Origin: Spirochaetales bacterium
GTDB taxonomy: Bacteria > Spirochaetota > Spirochaetia > DSM-27196 > SKKC01
Direction of reading: 5' to 3'
DNA length: 6,464 bases
NCBI GenBank assembly: GCA_007121695.1
Contig: SKKC01000318.1
Location: forward strand, 1-6,464
A program made the translations under genes and the position numbers. A model generated the notes under the pieces. That model was not told where the DNA came from and did not search any database. It saw nothing but the letters and a program-made list of their open reading frames with translations. Position 1 is the stretch's first letter, and each line of letters begins with the position of its first letter. Of this stretch, positions 1 to 6,464 are shown in pieces.

Positions 1-3000
1 AAGAACCTCGCTATTACCCTGTACGATCTGCTTGGCTACGATATCAAGGCGAACCCGAAATACGGCTCAGAGAAGAAAGGCCAGCCGACAACCTACTACA
101 TGTCAGCTGCCCCGGAACCCATCCGGATCAACTGCGAATACAACTTTGTTGACGTGGTTCTTTCACCGGATCCCAACGTGTTCAGCCACTCCAACCCGCT
201 GCTCGGCCTCAAAAAGGGCGGTGTATTCATTATTCAGAGCGAGCACCAGGACCCGCAGGACGTGTGGAAGACCATACCTCCGACCAAGCAGAAGTTCATT
301 ATGGAGAACGACATAAAGGTCTTCTTCCTTGACGCGTTCAAGATTGCCCGCGAAGAGGCGAGCGACGTGGAACTCGAGCTTCGCATGCAGGGGAACGCGT
401 TCCAGGGCGCCTTTTTCGCTGCGTCACCGCTCATGAGCAAGAGCAACTTCACCGAGCAGACGCTCTTCGAAGCGATTCGAAGTCAGCTCGACAAGAAGTT
501 TGGTACCAAGGGCGCACGCGTTGTCGAAGATAACCTTCGCGTTGTTCGCCGCGGGTTCGACGAGATCCGGGAAATCACCGAGAAGGAGATCACCCGCGAC
601 CGCGCCGACGCGAAGAAAACACCGTCTCTGCCCATCATGCTCAAAAGCATGCCTGCGAGCGATGATCCCAAGACCGACATTCACCGGTTCTGGGAGCAGA
701 CGGGGTCCTTCTATCTTGGTGGTCGCCCGAACGACAACCTCGCAGATGCGTTTAACGCAATGAGCCTCATTCCGGCGTCAACCGGTGTGTTCCGCGACAT
801 GACGAACATTCGCTTCCAGCACCCCGAGTGGATTCCCGAAAACTGTACCGCGTGCAGCGACTGTTTCACCGTCTGTCCTGACAGCGCCATTCCGGGTCTC
901 GCCCTGAGTATAGGAGACGCGTTCGAAACGGCGATTACGCGTGTCGAACGAGCCGGTACCGAGACGAAGCATCTCCGACGTGCCGTACGCACCGTAGAGA
1001 AAAAGATGCGTGCATCGACCGAAGGTGCGAACGGCAGTGCGGTCGACGTCATGCCGCTTGTACACAAGGCGATCGCAGACACCATCGCGGAAACCGAGCA
1101 GGCCGAGCGTGCGGACGTCGAAAAGGAGTTTGCGCTCCTGAAAGACACCATGGGTAACTTCAAGTTCGCGCTCACGAAGCCCTACTACAACCAGAAAGAG
1201 AAGCAGCAGGCCGGTAGCGGCGGGCTGTTCGCAATTACGATCAACCCCGACACCTGCAAGGGCTGTATGCTCTGTGTCGACGTCTGCGACGACGACGCGC
1301 TTCGTATTGTCGATCAGACCCCCGACAGCGTCGACGTGCTTCGGAAAGACTGGGATTTCTGGAAGGATCTTCCCACAACCAAGCCCGAGTTCATGCGCAT
1401 AGACGACATTAACGAAAAGATCGGTGCGCTCGAGACGCTGCTCATGGACAAGACTGCGTACCAGTCCATGGTCTGCGGTGACGGCGCCTGTACCGGGTGC
1501 GGTGAGAAATCGACCCTTCACATCTTTACCGCGACGATCACGACGCTCATGCAGAAGCGGGTCAAGGAACACGTTGCGTATCTTGGTGAGCTCATCGAGA
1601 AGCTCGAGCAGCATGTCCGTACGAAACTATCCGAATCGGTTGACATTGGCGACATTGCCCGACTGCAGCAGGTGCTGCGATCACACCGCGATAGTGACCT
1701 GAATCTCTCGGCCCTCGCTGGCGAACTCGACAAGGGGAACGCGGGTGAACCGATCGATCAGGAATGGCTGGAATGGGTCACCGGTGTGATACAGAAGCTC
1801 AAGGATCTCAAGTGGAACTACGAAGTCGGTACGACGAAAAATGGTCGTTCCAATCTCGGATTCATTAACTCGACCGGGTGCAGCTCGGTCTACGGATCCA
1901 GTTTCCCCTACAACCCGTATCCCTTCCCCTGGGCGAACCACCTGTTCCAGGACGCACCGTCGGTTACGCTCGGTGTCTTCGAAGGCCATATGGTGAAAAT
2001 GGCGGACGGTTTCAAGGCCATCCGGAAGGCAGAAGCAGAGCTCGAAGGAAAAGAGAGCTACGAGGCGATCGATGAGTCGCTGACCTACTTCAACTGGAAC
2101 AAGTTTACTGACGAGGAATACCTCCTCTGTCCCCCTGCGGTCGCGGTCGGCGGCGACGGAGCCATGTACGATATTGGCTTCCAGAACCTCTCGCGGGCGC
2201 TCATGGCGGGCCGCCCGATCAAGGTGCTTATTCTCGATACCCAGGTCTACTCGAACACCGGTGGCCAGGCGTGTACGTCGGGCTTCATGGGCCAGGTATC
2301 CGACATGGCGCCCTACGGCAAGGCATGGCACGGCAAGACCGAGTCACGCAAGGAGATCAGTCTTATTGCGGCCGCACACCGGACGGCGTTTGTCCACCAG
2401 GCGAACGTGTCGAACTATACGCACATGATCGAAGGCTTCATTGACGGGCTGAACGCCCGGCGCCCGGCGCTGTTCAACGTGTACGCGGTCTGCCAGCCCG
2501 AGCATGGTGTTGCAGACGACGCGACCTACGCGCGCAGCAAAATGGCGCTCGAGTCACGGGCCTACCCGATCCTGACCTTCAATCCGGAAAACGGGACATC
2601 CTGGGAAGACTGCCTGAATCTCGATGGCAACCCGGATGTGGACGAGGACTGGCCGGTCTACAACCTCGACTACCAGGACGAGGACGGCAACAAGCAGAGC
2701 ATGGAACTGCCCATGACCTTCGCCGACTTTGCGGTAGCCGAAGGACGCTTCCGGAAGCACTTCCGCGTCGCGCCGAGGGACACCTGGAACGACAACATGG
2801 TACCGCTCGTTGACTTCATTGAACTTGAAGAAGACGAACGCGAGGATCAGTTTCCCTACATCTGGGCGGTCGACAAGAAGAACCGCCTGATACGGGTACT
2901 CGTATCCGCAGAGCTCGTCGCGTCAACGGAGGAACGCCGGGACTTCTGGCGTACCCTCAAGTCGCTCGCGGGCCTCGCCGATCGGGTCGATCCCGAGCAG

Positions 3001-3402
3001 ATCGCCAACCAGGTTCGCGCCGAAACGGCACAGAAGCTGGCCGCGGGTCTCATGCAGATGCTCGGTGGCGATGCAAGCGCCCTCGCGCTCACCGACGCCA
3101 TGGGCGACATGCCTGCGTCGGGTGGCGGTGGCGGCGGCCCTGCACCGGAAGGCTACGAACCGGTCTGGATCGACCGACCCGAGTGTACCTCGTGCGATGA
3201 GTGTATCAACATCAATCCGAAGATCTTTGCCTACGACGACGAGAAAAAAGCCTACGTGAAGGATCCCAAGGGCGGACCGTTCAAGGACATAGTCCGGTCG
3301 GCAGAAAAGTGTACGGGGCGGTGCATACACCCCGGCACACCCTTCAACCTGAACGAGAAGGATATCGAGAAGTGGGTGAAGCGCGCCGAGAAGTACCAAT
3401 AG
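1..3402 (+). CDS. nifJ: Pyruvate:ferredoxin oxidoreductase (NifJ-type), long form with C-terminal ferredoxin domain; 5' end missing
   Basis: Probably catalyses CoA-dependent oxidation of pyruvate to acetyl-CoA and CO2 with ferredoxin as acceptor, or the reverse, in the cytoplasm. The frame is open from base 1; 1133 residues are visible (numbered from base 1). Residues 1 to about 190 resemble the gamma domain (YGSEKKGQ at the start, QGNAFQGAFFAAS at 130-142). About 206-270 is EKR-like. Two [4Fe-4S] motifs follow: C282/C285/C288/C292 with CP, and C419/C422/C425/C429. The thiamine-diphosphate domain has GACTGCGE (C497, C500), TGCSSVYG (C627), GDGAMYDIG (718-726), YSNTGGQ (N752) and VCQPEHG (C831), so all four ligands of the proximal cluster are present. 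A G6 linker (1041-1046) leads to a ferredoxin-like domain with C1062/C1065/C1068 and C1104 or C1108. About 80 and 100 residues are inserted between C292 and C419 and between C500 and C627. The N-terminal pyrimidine-binding domain lies upstream, so substrate specificity cannot be read; another 2-oxoacid is possible. The stop is 8 bases before rnfC. Confidence 0.93.
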   Translation, partial: KNLAITLYDLLGYDIKANPKYGSEKKGQPTTYYMSAAPEPIRINCEYNFVDVVLSPDPNVFSHSNPLLGLKKGGVFIIQSEHQDPQDVWKTIPPTKQKFIMENDIKVFFLDAFKIAREEASDVELELRMQGNAFQGAFFAASPLMSKSNFTEQTLFEAIRSQLDKKFGTKGARVVEDNLRVVRRGFDEIREITEKEITRDRADAKKTPSLPIMLKSMPASDDPKTDIHRFWEQTGSFYLGGRPNDNLADAFNAMSLIPASTGVFRDMTNIRFQHPEWIPENCTACSDCFTVCPDSAIPGLALSIGDAFETAITRVERAGTETKHLRRAVRTVEKKMRASTEGANGSAVDVMPLVHKAIADTIAETEQAERADVEKEFALLKDTMGNFKFALTKPYYNQKEKQQAGSGGLFAITINPDTCKGCMLCVDVCDDDALRIVDQTPDSVDVLRKDWDFWKDLPTTKPEFMRIDDINEKIGALETLLMDKTAYQSMVCGDGACTGCGEKSTLHIFTATITTLMQKRVKEHVAYLGELIEKLEQHVRTKLSESVDIGDIARLQQVLRSHRDSDLNLSALAGELDKGNAGEPIDQEWLEWVTGVIQKLKDLKWNYEVGTTKNGRSNLGFINSTGCSSVYGSSFPYNPYPFPWANHLFQDAPSVTLGVFEGHMVKMADGFKAIRKAEAELEGKESYEAIDESLTYFNWNKFTDEEYLLCPPAVAVGGDGAMYDIGFQNLSRALMAGRPIKVLILDTQVYSNTGGQACTSGFMGQVSDMAPYGKAWHGKTESRKEISLIAAAHRTAFVHQANVSNYTHMIEGFIDGLNARRPALFNVYAVCQPEHGVADDATYARSKMALESRAYPILTFNPENGTSWEDCLNLDGNPDVDEDWPVYNLDYQDEDGNKQSMELPMTFADFAVAEGRFRKHFRVAPRDTWNDNMVPLVDFIELEEDEREDQFPYIWAVDKKNRLIRVLVSAELVASTEERRDFWRTLKSLAGLADRVDPEQIANQVRAETAQKLAAGLMQMLGGDASALALTDAMGDMPASGGGGGGPAPEGYEPVWIDRPECTSCDECININPKIFAYDDEKKAYVKDPKGGPFKDIVRSAEKCTGRCIHPGTPFNLNEKDIEKWVKRAEKYQ

Positions 3403-3404
3403 GA
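3401..3404 (+). promoter_or_regulatory. Ribosome-binding site of rnfC, overlapping the upstream stop codon
   Basis: AGGA lies 6 bases before the rnfC ATG, and its first two bases are part of the TAG stop (3400-3402) of the oxidoreductase gene. This supports ATG 3411 as the rnfC start. It also suggests that ribosomes ending the oxidoreductase feed directly into rnfC. Confidence 0.6.
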
Positions 3405-3410
3405 TAGGCA

Positions 3411-4778
3411 ATGAGCAGCACTGCACACACGTTCCGGCCGCTGAGTATATTCCGCAAGAGCTTCTCCCATGGAATACACCCGGCCGAGAACAAGCACTAC
3501 ACCGAACACAAGCCTGTTGAACGGCTGCCCTTTCCGAGCGAGCTCTACGTGCTGCTCTCGCAGCATGCGGGCAAGCCCGCTGTCCCGCTGGTAAAACCGG
3601 GGCAGGAAGTGGTTCGCGGGGAGCCCATCGCGCGTGCCGACGGATTCGTGTCGGCACCGCTTCACGCGCCAGCAACCGGCGTCGTAAAACGCATCGACCT
3701 GGTGCCGACCTCAAAGGGTCCACGGAAGGAAGCGATCGTAATTCAGGTGTATCCCGGCGAAACGCAGGAAGTCCTCTACGGACAGGATCGCGACATCAGC
3801 TCCATGTCGAAGGCCGAGCTTATACAGGCGGTGCAGGACACCGGCCTCGTCGGCCTCGGAGGCGCCGCCTTTCCGACCCACGTGAAACTGTCGCCTCCCG
3901 AAGGTCACACCATCGACACCGTGCTCATTAACGGCTGCGAGTGCGAACCCTACCTGACCACCGACCAGCGCCTCATGATCGATATGGCGGCAGAGCTCGT
4001 GGAAGGCACGAAGATTCTCATGCAGATTCTTGGTGCCCCGCGGGCTATTATCGGTACCGAAGACAACAAGATCGCATCTGCCGAGGCGATACGGAAGGTG
4101 CTTCCGCCTGACGGCAGCATCAGCGTGCAGGTCGTGCGGACCAAGTACCCGCAGGGTGCGGAGAAGATGCTCGCGAAGGCGCTCGTAAACCGCGAGATCC
4201 CCTCGGGACAGTACCCGTCGTCCGTGGGGCTTGCAGTGTTTAACGTGGCGACAACCGTTGAACTCGGGCAGCTCCTGCCGAAAGGGCAGGGCGTCATAGA
4301 GCGCGTTGTCACGATTACCGGCCCCGGCGTCGATAAGCCCGGCAACTACATAGTACCCATCGGCACGCCCCTGCGCTTCATCATGAAAAAACTCGGCTAC
4401 GAAGGTACCGCGAAGCACCTCATCACCGGTGGTCCCATGATGGGCGATACCGTATCGTCGCTCGATGTACCGATAACCAAGGGCTGCGGTGGATTTCTGG
4501 TTCTGACGCCACAGCAGTTTGAAGAGAACACGCTGTCCGAACGCTTCCCCTGTATTTCCTGCGGCAGTTGCGTCGACGCGTGCCCCATGCATCTGAATCC
4601 GGCGCAGCTGGGCAAGCTTGCCGCGAAGCGCATGTACCTCGATATGGACAAGTACAAGCTGTTCGACTGCTTCGAGTGTGGCTGTTGCAGCTACGTCTGC
4701 CCCGCGGGCATACCGCTGGTGCAGTACTTCCGGGTCTCCAAGAAGATGAACCGGGAAATGAAGGCGGCGGCCCCATGA
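3411..4778 (+). CDS. rnfC: Electron transport complex subunit RnfC (NADH/FMN/[4Fe-4S] subunit), short form
   Basis: RnfC is the peripheral cytoplasmic subunit of Rnf where NAD+ is reduced or NADH oxidised; it carries FMN and two [4Fe-4S] clusters. The 455-residue product starts with the typical GIHPAENKHYT (21-31) and a lipoyl-like barrel (about 55-115, with SAPLHAPATGVV at 81-92). The nucleotide/flavin region has GLVGLGGAAFPTHVK (145-159) and INGCECEPYLTTDQRLM (173-189), like the Nuo51 family. Two ferredoxin motifs close the protein: C381/C384/C387/C391 and C420/C423/C426/C430, each followed by proline; C425 is an extra cysteine in the second. The protein ends soon after, so it lacks the long alanine/lysine-rich tail of enterobacterial RsxC (about 740 residues) and matches the short form common in anaerobes. 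ATG 3411 has an AGGA site 6 bases upstream. The stop overlaps the rnfD start (ATGA). Confidence 0.97.
   Translation: MSSTAHTFRPLSIFRKSFSHGIHPAENKHYTEHKPVERLPFPSELYVLLSQHAGKPAVPLVKPGQEVVRGEPIARADGFVSAPLHAPATGVVKRIDLVPTSKGPRKEAIVIQVYPGETQEVLYGQDRDISSMSKAELIQAVQDTGLVGLGGAAFPTHVKLSPPEGHTIDTVLINGCECEPYLTTDQRLMIDMAAELVEGTKILMQILGAPRAIIGTEDNKIASAEAIRKVLPPDGSISVQVVRTKYPQGAEKMLAKALVNREIPSGQYPSSVGLAVFNVATTVELGQLLPKGQGVIERVVTITGPGVDKPGNYIVPIGTPLRFIMKKLGYEGTAKHLITGGPMMGDTVSSLDVPITKGCGGFLVLTPQQFEENTLSERFPCISCGSCVDACPMHLNPAQLGKLAAKRMYLDMDKYKLFDCFECGCCSYVCPAGIPLVQYFRVSKKMNREMKAAAP
4775..4778 (+). other. ATGA stop/start overlap coupling rnfC and rnfD
   Basis: The rnfD ATG (4775-4777) shares bases with the rnfC TGA (4776-4778). 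A weak purine-rich AAGG at 4761-4764, 10 bases upstream, is the only candidate ribosome-binding site, so rnfD translation probably depends on termination and reinitiation at rnfC. Confidence 0.8.
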
Positions 4779-5848
4779 GTCAGGCAGCATCCGCATCAAT
4801 TGAACTGAGAACGTCACCGCATCTGCGCAGTCGCAAGACCGTGGATGTGATTATGCGAAACGTGGTCTACGCCATGCTCCCGATCTGTGCCTTCGCGGTG
4901 TGGAACTTCGGGATTAGCGCGCTTGCGCTTATCGTGGTCTGTACCCTTGTCGCAGTGCTGACAGAGCACATTTACTGCCTGCTCGTGAAAAAACCGACGA
5001 CGGTCGGCGACTGGAGTGTCGTCATTACCGGTATTCTTGTCGCGCTGATTCTTCCGCCGGCGCTTCCCCTGTGGATGGCTGCCGTGACGACGTTCGTGGC
5101 AGTCGCTCTTGGCAAGCTCTTCTTCGGTGGTCTCGGGTACAACGTGTTTAACCCTGCGCTGGTTGGGCGTGCGTTTGCGCAGGTAGCGTTTACCCTCCCC
5201 ATGACGACCTGGACGCCTGCGCGCCTGCCGGATCGATTCGTCGAGTTCATTCCGACAAGCCTTACCATTCCCTTTCTTGAGCCGGGAAGTCTGCAAGACT
5301 GGCTCTCGAGCGTCGCCCCCGACGGCTGGACCGGCGCAACACCGCTGCAGCTCATGAAGTCAGAGCAGATCGGAACGGAGACCTCGCAACTGCTCTTCGG
5401 CAGTGTCGCAGGCTCCACCGGAGAGACCGCGGCGTTGCTGATTCTCGTGTGCGGTCTGTACCTGGTTGTCAGGAAGATGATGAACTGGAGAATCACCTTC
5501 AGCATCCTCGCAACCGCTGCCGCGTTTTCGTGGGTGTTTCACCTTGTGGACCCGGCACAGTATCCGGATCCGGTTTTCATGCTCGGAGCCGGCAGCCTTA
5601 TGCTCGGCGCCGTATTTATGGCGACCGACATGGTCAGCAGCCCGGAGACGCGTATGGGCGTCTGGATCTACGGCGCGTTCATAGGATTCATGGTCGTGAT
5701 TATCCGCCTCTTCGGCGGCCTGCCAGAGGGCGTCATGTACGCGATTCTGCTCGGGAATGCGGTCTCGCCGCTGATCAGTCGTGTCACGCAGCCGCGGACC
5801 TACGGGACCGTGAAAAAAAGCCGGAAGCAGGCGAAGGAGGGCGCGTAA
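4775..5848 (+). CDS. rnfD: Electron transport complex subunit RnfD (membrane, covalent FMN)
   Basis: RnfD is an integral membrane subunit homologous to NqrB. It carries a covalently bound FMN and takes part in electron transfer coupled to ion movement. The 357-residue product has about ten hydrophobic segments (roughly 29-45, 48-70, 82-98, 100-116, 124-142, 217-233, 239-257, 266-285, 294-312, 318-336). The family signature GGLGYNVFNPALVGRAF is at 118-134. The flavin attachment motif is DGWTGATPL (183-191), with T189 the expected phosphoester-linked threonine. The C-terminus has PEGVMYAILLGNAVSPLI (317-334) and a short basic tail. Flavinylation would need an ApbE transferase, which is not in the window. 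The reading frame is open upstream to an ATG at 4568, but that lies deep inside rnfC; ATG 4775 gives the normal family length and N-terminus. It overlaps rnfC by 4 bases and ends one base before rnfG. Confidence 0.96.
   Translation: MSQAASASIELRTSPHLRSRKTVDVIMRNVVYAMLPICAFAVWNFGISALALIVVCTLVAVLTEHIYCLLVKKPTTVGDWSVVITGILVALILPPALPLWMAAVTTFVAVALGKLFFGGLGYNVFNPALVGRAFAQVAFTLPMTTWTPARLPDRFVEFIPTSLTIPFLEPGSLQDWLSSVAPDGWTGATPLQLMKSEQIGTETSQLLFGSVAGSTGETAALLILVCGLYLVVRKMMNWRITFSILATAAAFSWVFHLVDPAQYPDPVFMLGAGSLMLGAVFMATDMVSSPETRMGVWIYGAFIGFMVVIIRLFGGLPEGVMYAILLGNAVSPLISRVTQPRTYGTVKKSRKQAKEGA
5834..5840 (+). promoter_or_regulatory. Strong ribosome-binding site of rnfG
   Basis: AAGGAGG, a near-perfect match to the 16S rRNA anti-Shine-Dalgarno sequence, sits 9 bases before ATG 5850, inside the last codons of rnfD. 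It fixes the rnfG start and is stronger than the sites of rnfC and rnfD. Confidence 0.85.
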
Positions 5849-5849
5849 C

Positions 5850-6464
5850 ATGAGTCAGCAACCAGCACCCCCACCAATGCCCTCTCCCGTTCGACTTGTT
5901 CTGACGCTCGCGCTTATCGCGATGCTGTCGGGCGTGACGGTGGTATTTGCATACCAGATTACGCTTGAACCCATCGCCCGCAACCACCGCCTCGCGCTCG
6001 AGCGGGCCGTGTTCGAGGTTCTGCCTGGCGCTGTCGAGCGGGCAAACTTCCTCGTCGAAGGCTCGAACCTGACCGCCCTGGCAGACGACGAAGGTGATCG
6101 TGCAAACGTGTACGCCGGGTACGACGAATCAGGCGCGCTCGTTGGCGTCGCCATGGAGGGCTCTGCCCGCGGGTACGCCGACGCGATTCGTGTTCTGTAC
6201 GGATACTCGCTCGAGGACGAGTGCATTATCGGGTTTACCGTCCTGCAGAGTTCTGAAACGCCCGGACTCGGCGAGAAGATAGGAACGGATCCTGACTTTC
6301 TCGCGAACTTTGCCTGCCTGGATGTGCGACTGAACGACGCGGGCACCGGGCTTGCGAACCCGATCGAAACCGTTGGACCCGGGCAGGCGACCAACCCGTG
6401 GCAGATCGACGGCATTGCCGGTGCGACGGTGAGTTCGCAGGCGGTCGGTAGAGCCCTGCGCGAA
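5850..6464 (+). CDS. rnfG: Electron transport complex subunit RnfG (periplasmic covalent-FMN subunit), 3' end missing
   Basis: RnfG is anchored by one membrane helix and exposes an FMN-binding domain on the outer face of the membrane, where it exchanges electrons with other Rnf subunits. In the window it has 205 codons without a stop. Seen: a short proline-rich leader (residues 5-13), one transmembrane helix at about 14-35, then an extracytoplasmic domain with the family hallmark SSETPGLGEKIG (134-145) and the flavin attachment site IDGIAGATVSS (186-196), T193 being the expected FMN-linked residue. The position before GAT is alanine, where serine or threonine is more common. Family members are about 200-230 residues (E. 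coli RsxG about 206), so only a short tail is probably missing. The start is one base after the rnfD stop with AAGGAGG upstream. It is probably followed by rnfE, as in both known operon orders. Confidence 0.95.
   Translation, partial: MSQQPAPPPMPSPVRLVLTLALIAMLSGVTVVFAYQITLEPIARNHRLALERAVFEVLPGAVERANFLVEGSNLTALADDEGDRANVYAGYDESGALVGVAMEGSARGYADAIRVLYGYSLEDECIIGFTVLQSSETPGLGEKIGTDPDFLANFACLDVRLNDAGTGLANPIETVGPGQATNPWQIDGIAGATVSSQAVGRALRE

Noticed and set aside
100..102. ATG at 100 as the start of the oxidoreductase gene
   Set aside because: The same frame is open back to base 1 and the 33 codons before it encode recognisable gamma-domain sequence (GYDIKANPKYGSEKKGQ). The gene simply enters the window from the left.
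778..1614. Minus-strand open frame (278 codons) opposite the oxidoreductase gene
   Set aside because: It is the shadow of a GC-biased coding strand, with no recognisable family motif and no ribosome-binding site noticed. The frames at 1681-2331 and 2923-3723 are rejected for the same reason.
4570..4579. Perfect 10-base palindrome GCGTCGACGC as a possible operator
   Set aside because: It is inside rnfC where it encodes part of the first cysteine motif (between C384 and C391), so it is explained by coding constraint and GC-rich codon choice.
4568..4774. Upstream in-frame extension of rnfD
   Set aside because: The 69 extra codons lie within rnfC in another frame, overlapping its cluster motifs, and encode arginine-rich sequence unlike any RnfD N-terminus. 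ATG 4775 gives the family length.
3711..4817. Long minus-strand open frame (368 codons) opposite rnfC
   Set aside because: It lies wholly opposite a conserved gene, is rich in H and R as expected for the complement of GC-rich codons, and shows no recognisable domain.
4775..5858. Identical ATGAGTCAG at the starts of rnfD (4775) and rnfG (5850)
   Set aside because: Only nine bases are shared and the following sequence differs; this is easily coincidence from similar MSQ starts, not evidence of duplication or a repeat element.

Overview
The window is one uninterrupted plus-strand gene cluster from a bacterium with GC-rich DNA and a strong preference for G or C at third codon positions. It holds the 3' part of a very large pyruvate:ferredoxin oxidoreductase (PFOR/NifJ-type 2-oxoacid oxidoreductase), then rnfC, rnfD and nearly all of rnfG, which encode subunits of the Rnf ion-translocating ferredoxin:NAD+ oxidoreductase. 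These families point to an anaerobic or facultatively anaerobic bacterium that runs ferredoxin-based energy metabolism. The lineage cannot be fixed from this window. The short RnfC and the lack of rnfA/rnfB directly before rnfC recall the CDGEAB operons of clostridia and other anaerobes more than the ABCDGE operons of proteobacteria, but E, A and B lie outside the window if they exist.

Layout: the oxidoreductase is open from base 1 and stops at 3402, so its N-terminal domains are missing. The visible order is a gamma-type domain, an EKR-like region, a two-cluster ferredoxin domain, the thiamine-diphosphate-binding domain, a helical segment, a six-glycine linker and an extra C-terminal ferredoxin-like domain. 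rnfC (3411-4778) follows after 8 bases. rnfD (4775-5848) overlaps rnfC by 4 bases in an ATGA junction. rnfG (5850 to the window end) starts one base after the rnfD stop and has a strong AAGGAGG ribosome-binding site. No gap is longer than 8 bases, so there is no room for promoters, terminators or RNA genes between these genes. I saw no mobile element, CRISPR array, tRNA or rRNA.

How the genes work together (inference from the families): PFOR oxidises pyruvate to acetyl-CoA and CO2 and gives low-potential electrons to ferredoxin. Rnf passes electrons from ferredoxin to NAD+ and stores the energy as a Na+ or H+ gradient. Run in reverse, Rnf spends the gradient to make reduced ferredoxin, which PFOR could use to build pyruvate. 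Placing both in one operon, with a ferredoxin-like domain fused to the PFOR C-terminus, suggests a dedicated electron link between the two enzymes. The PFOR also carries two large insertions around its iron-sulfur clusters compared with the well-studied Desulfovibrio africanus enzyme. The parts belong to known families; the unusual element is the enlarged, ferredoxin-fused PFOR directly upstream of rnf.
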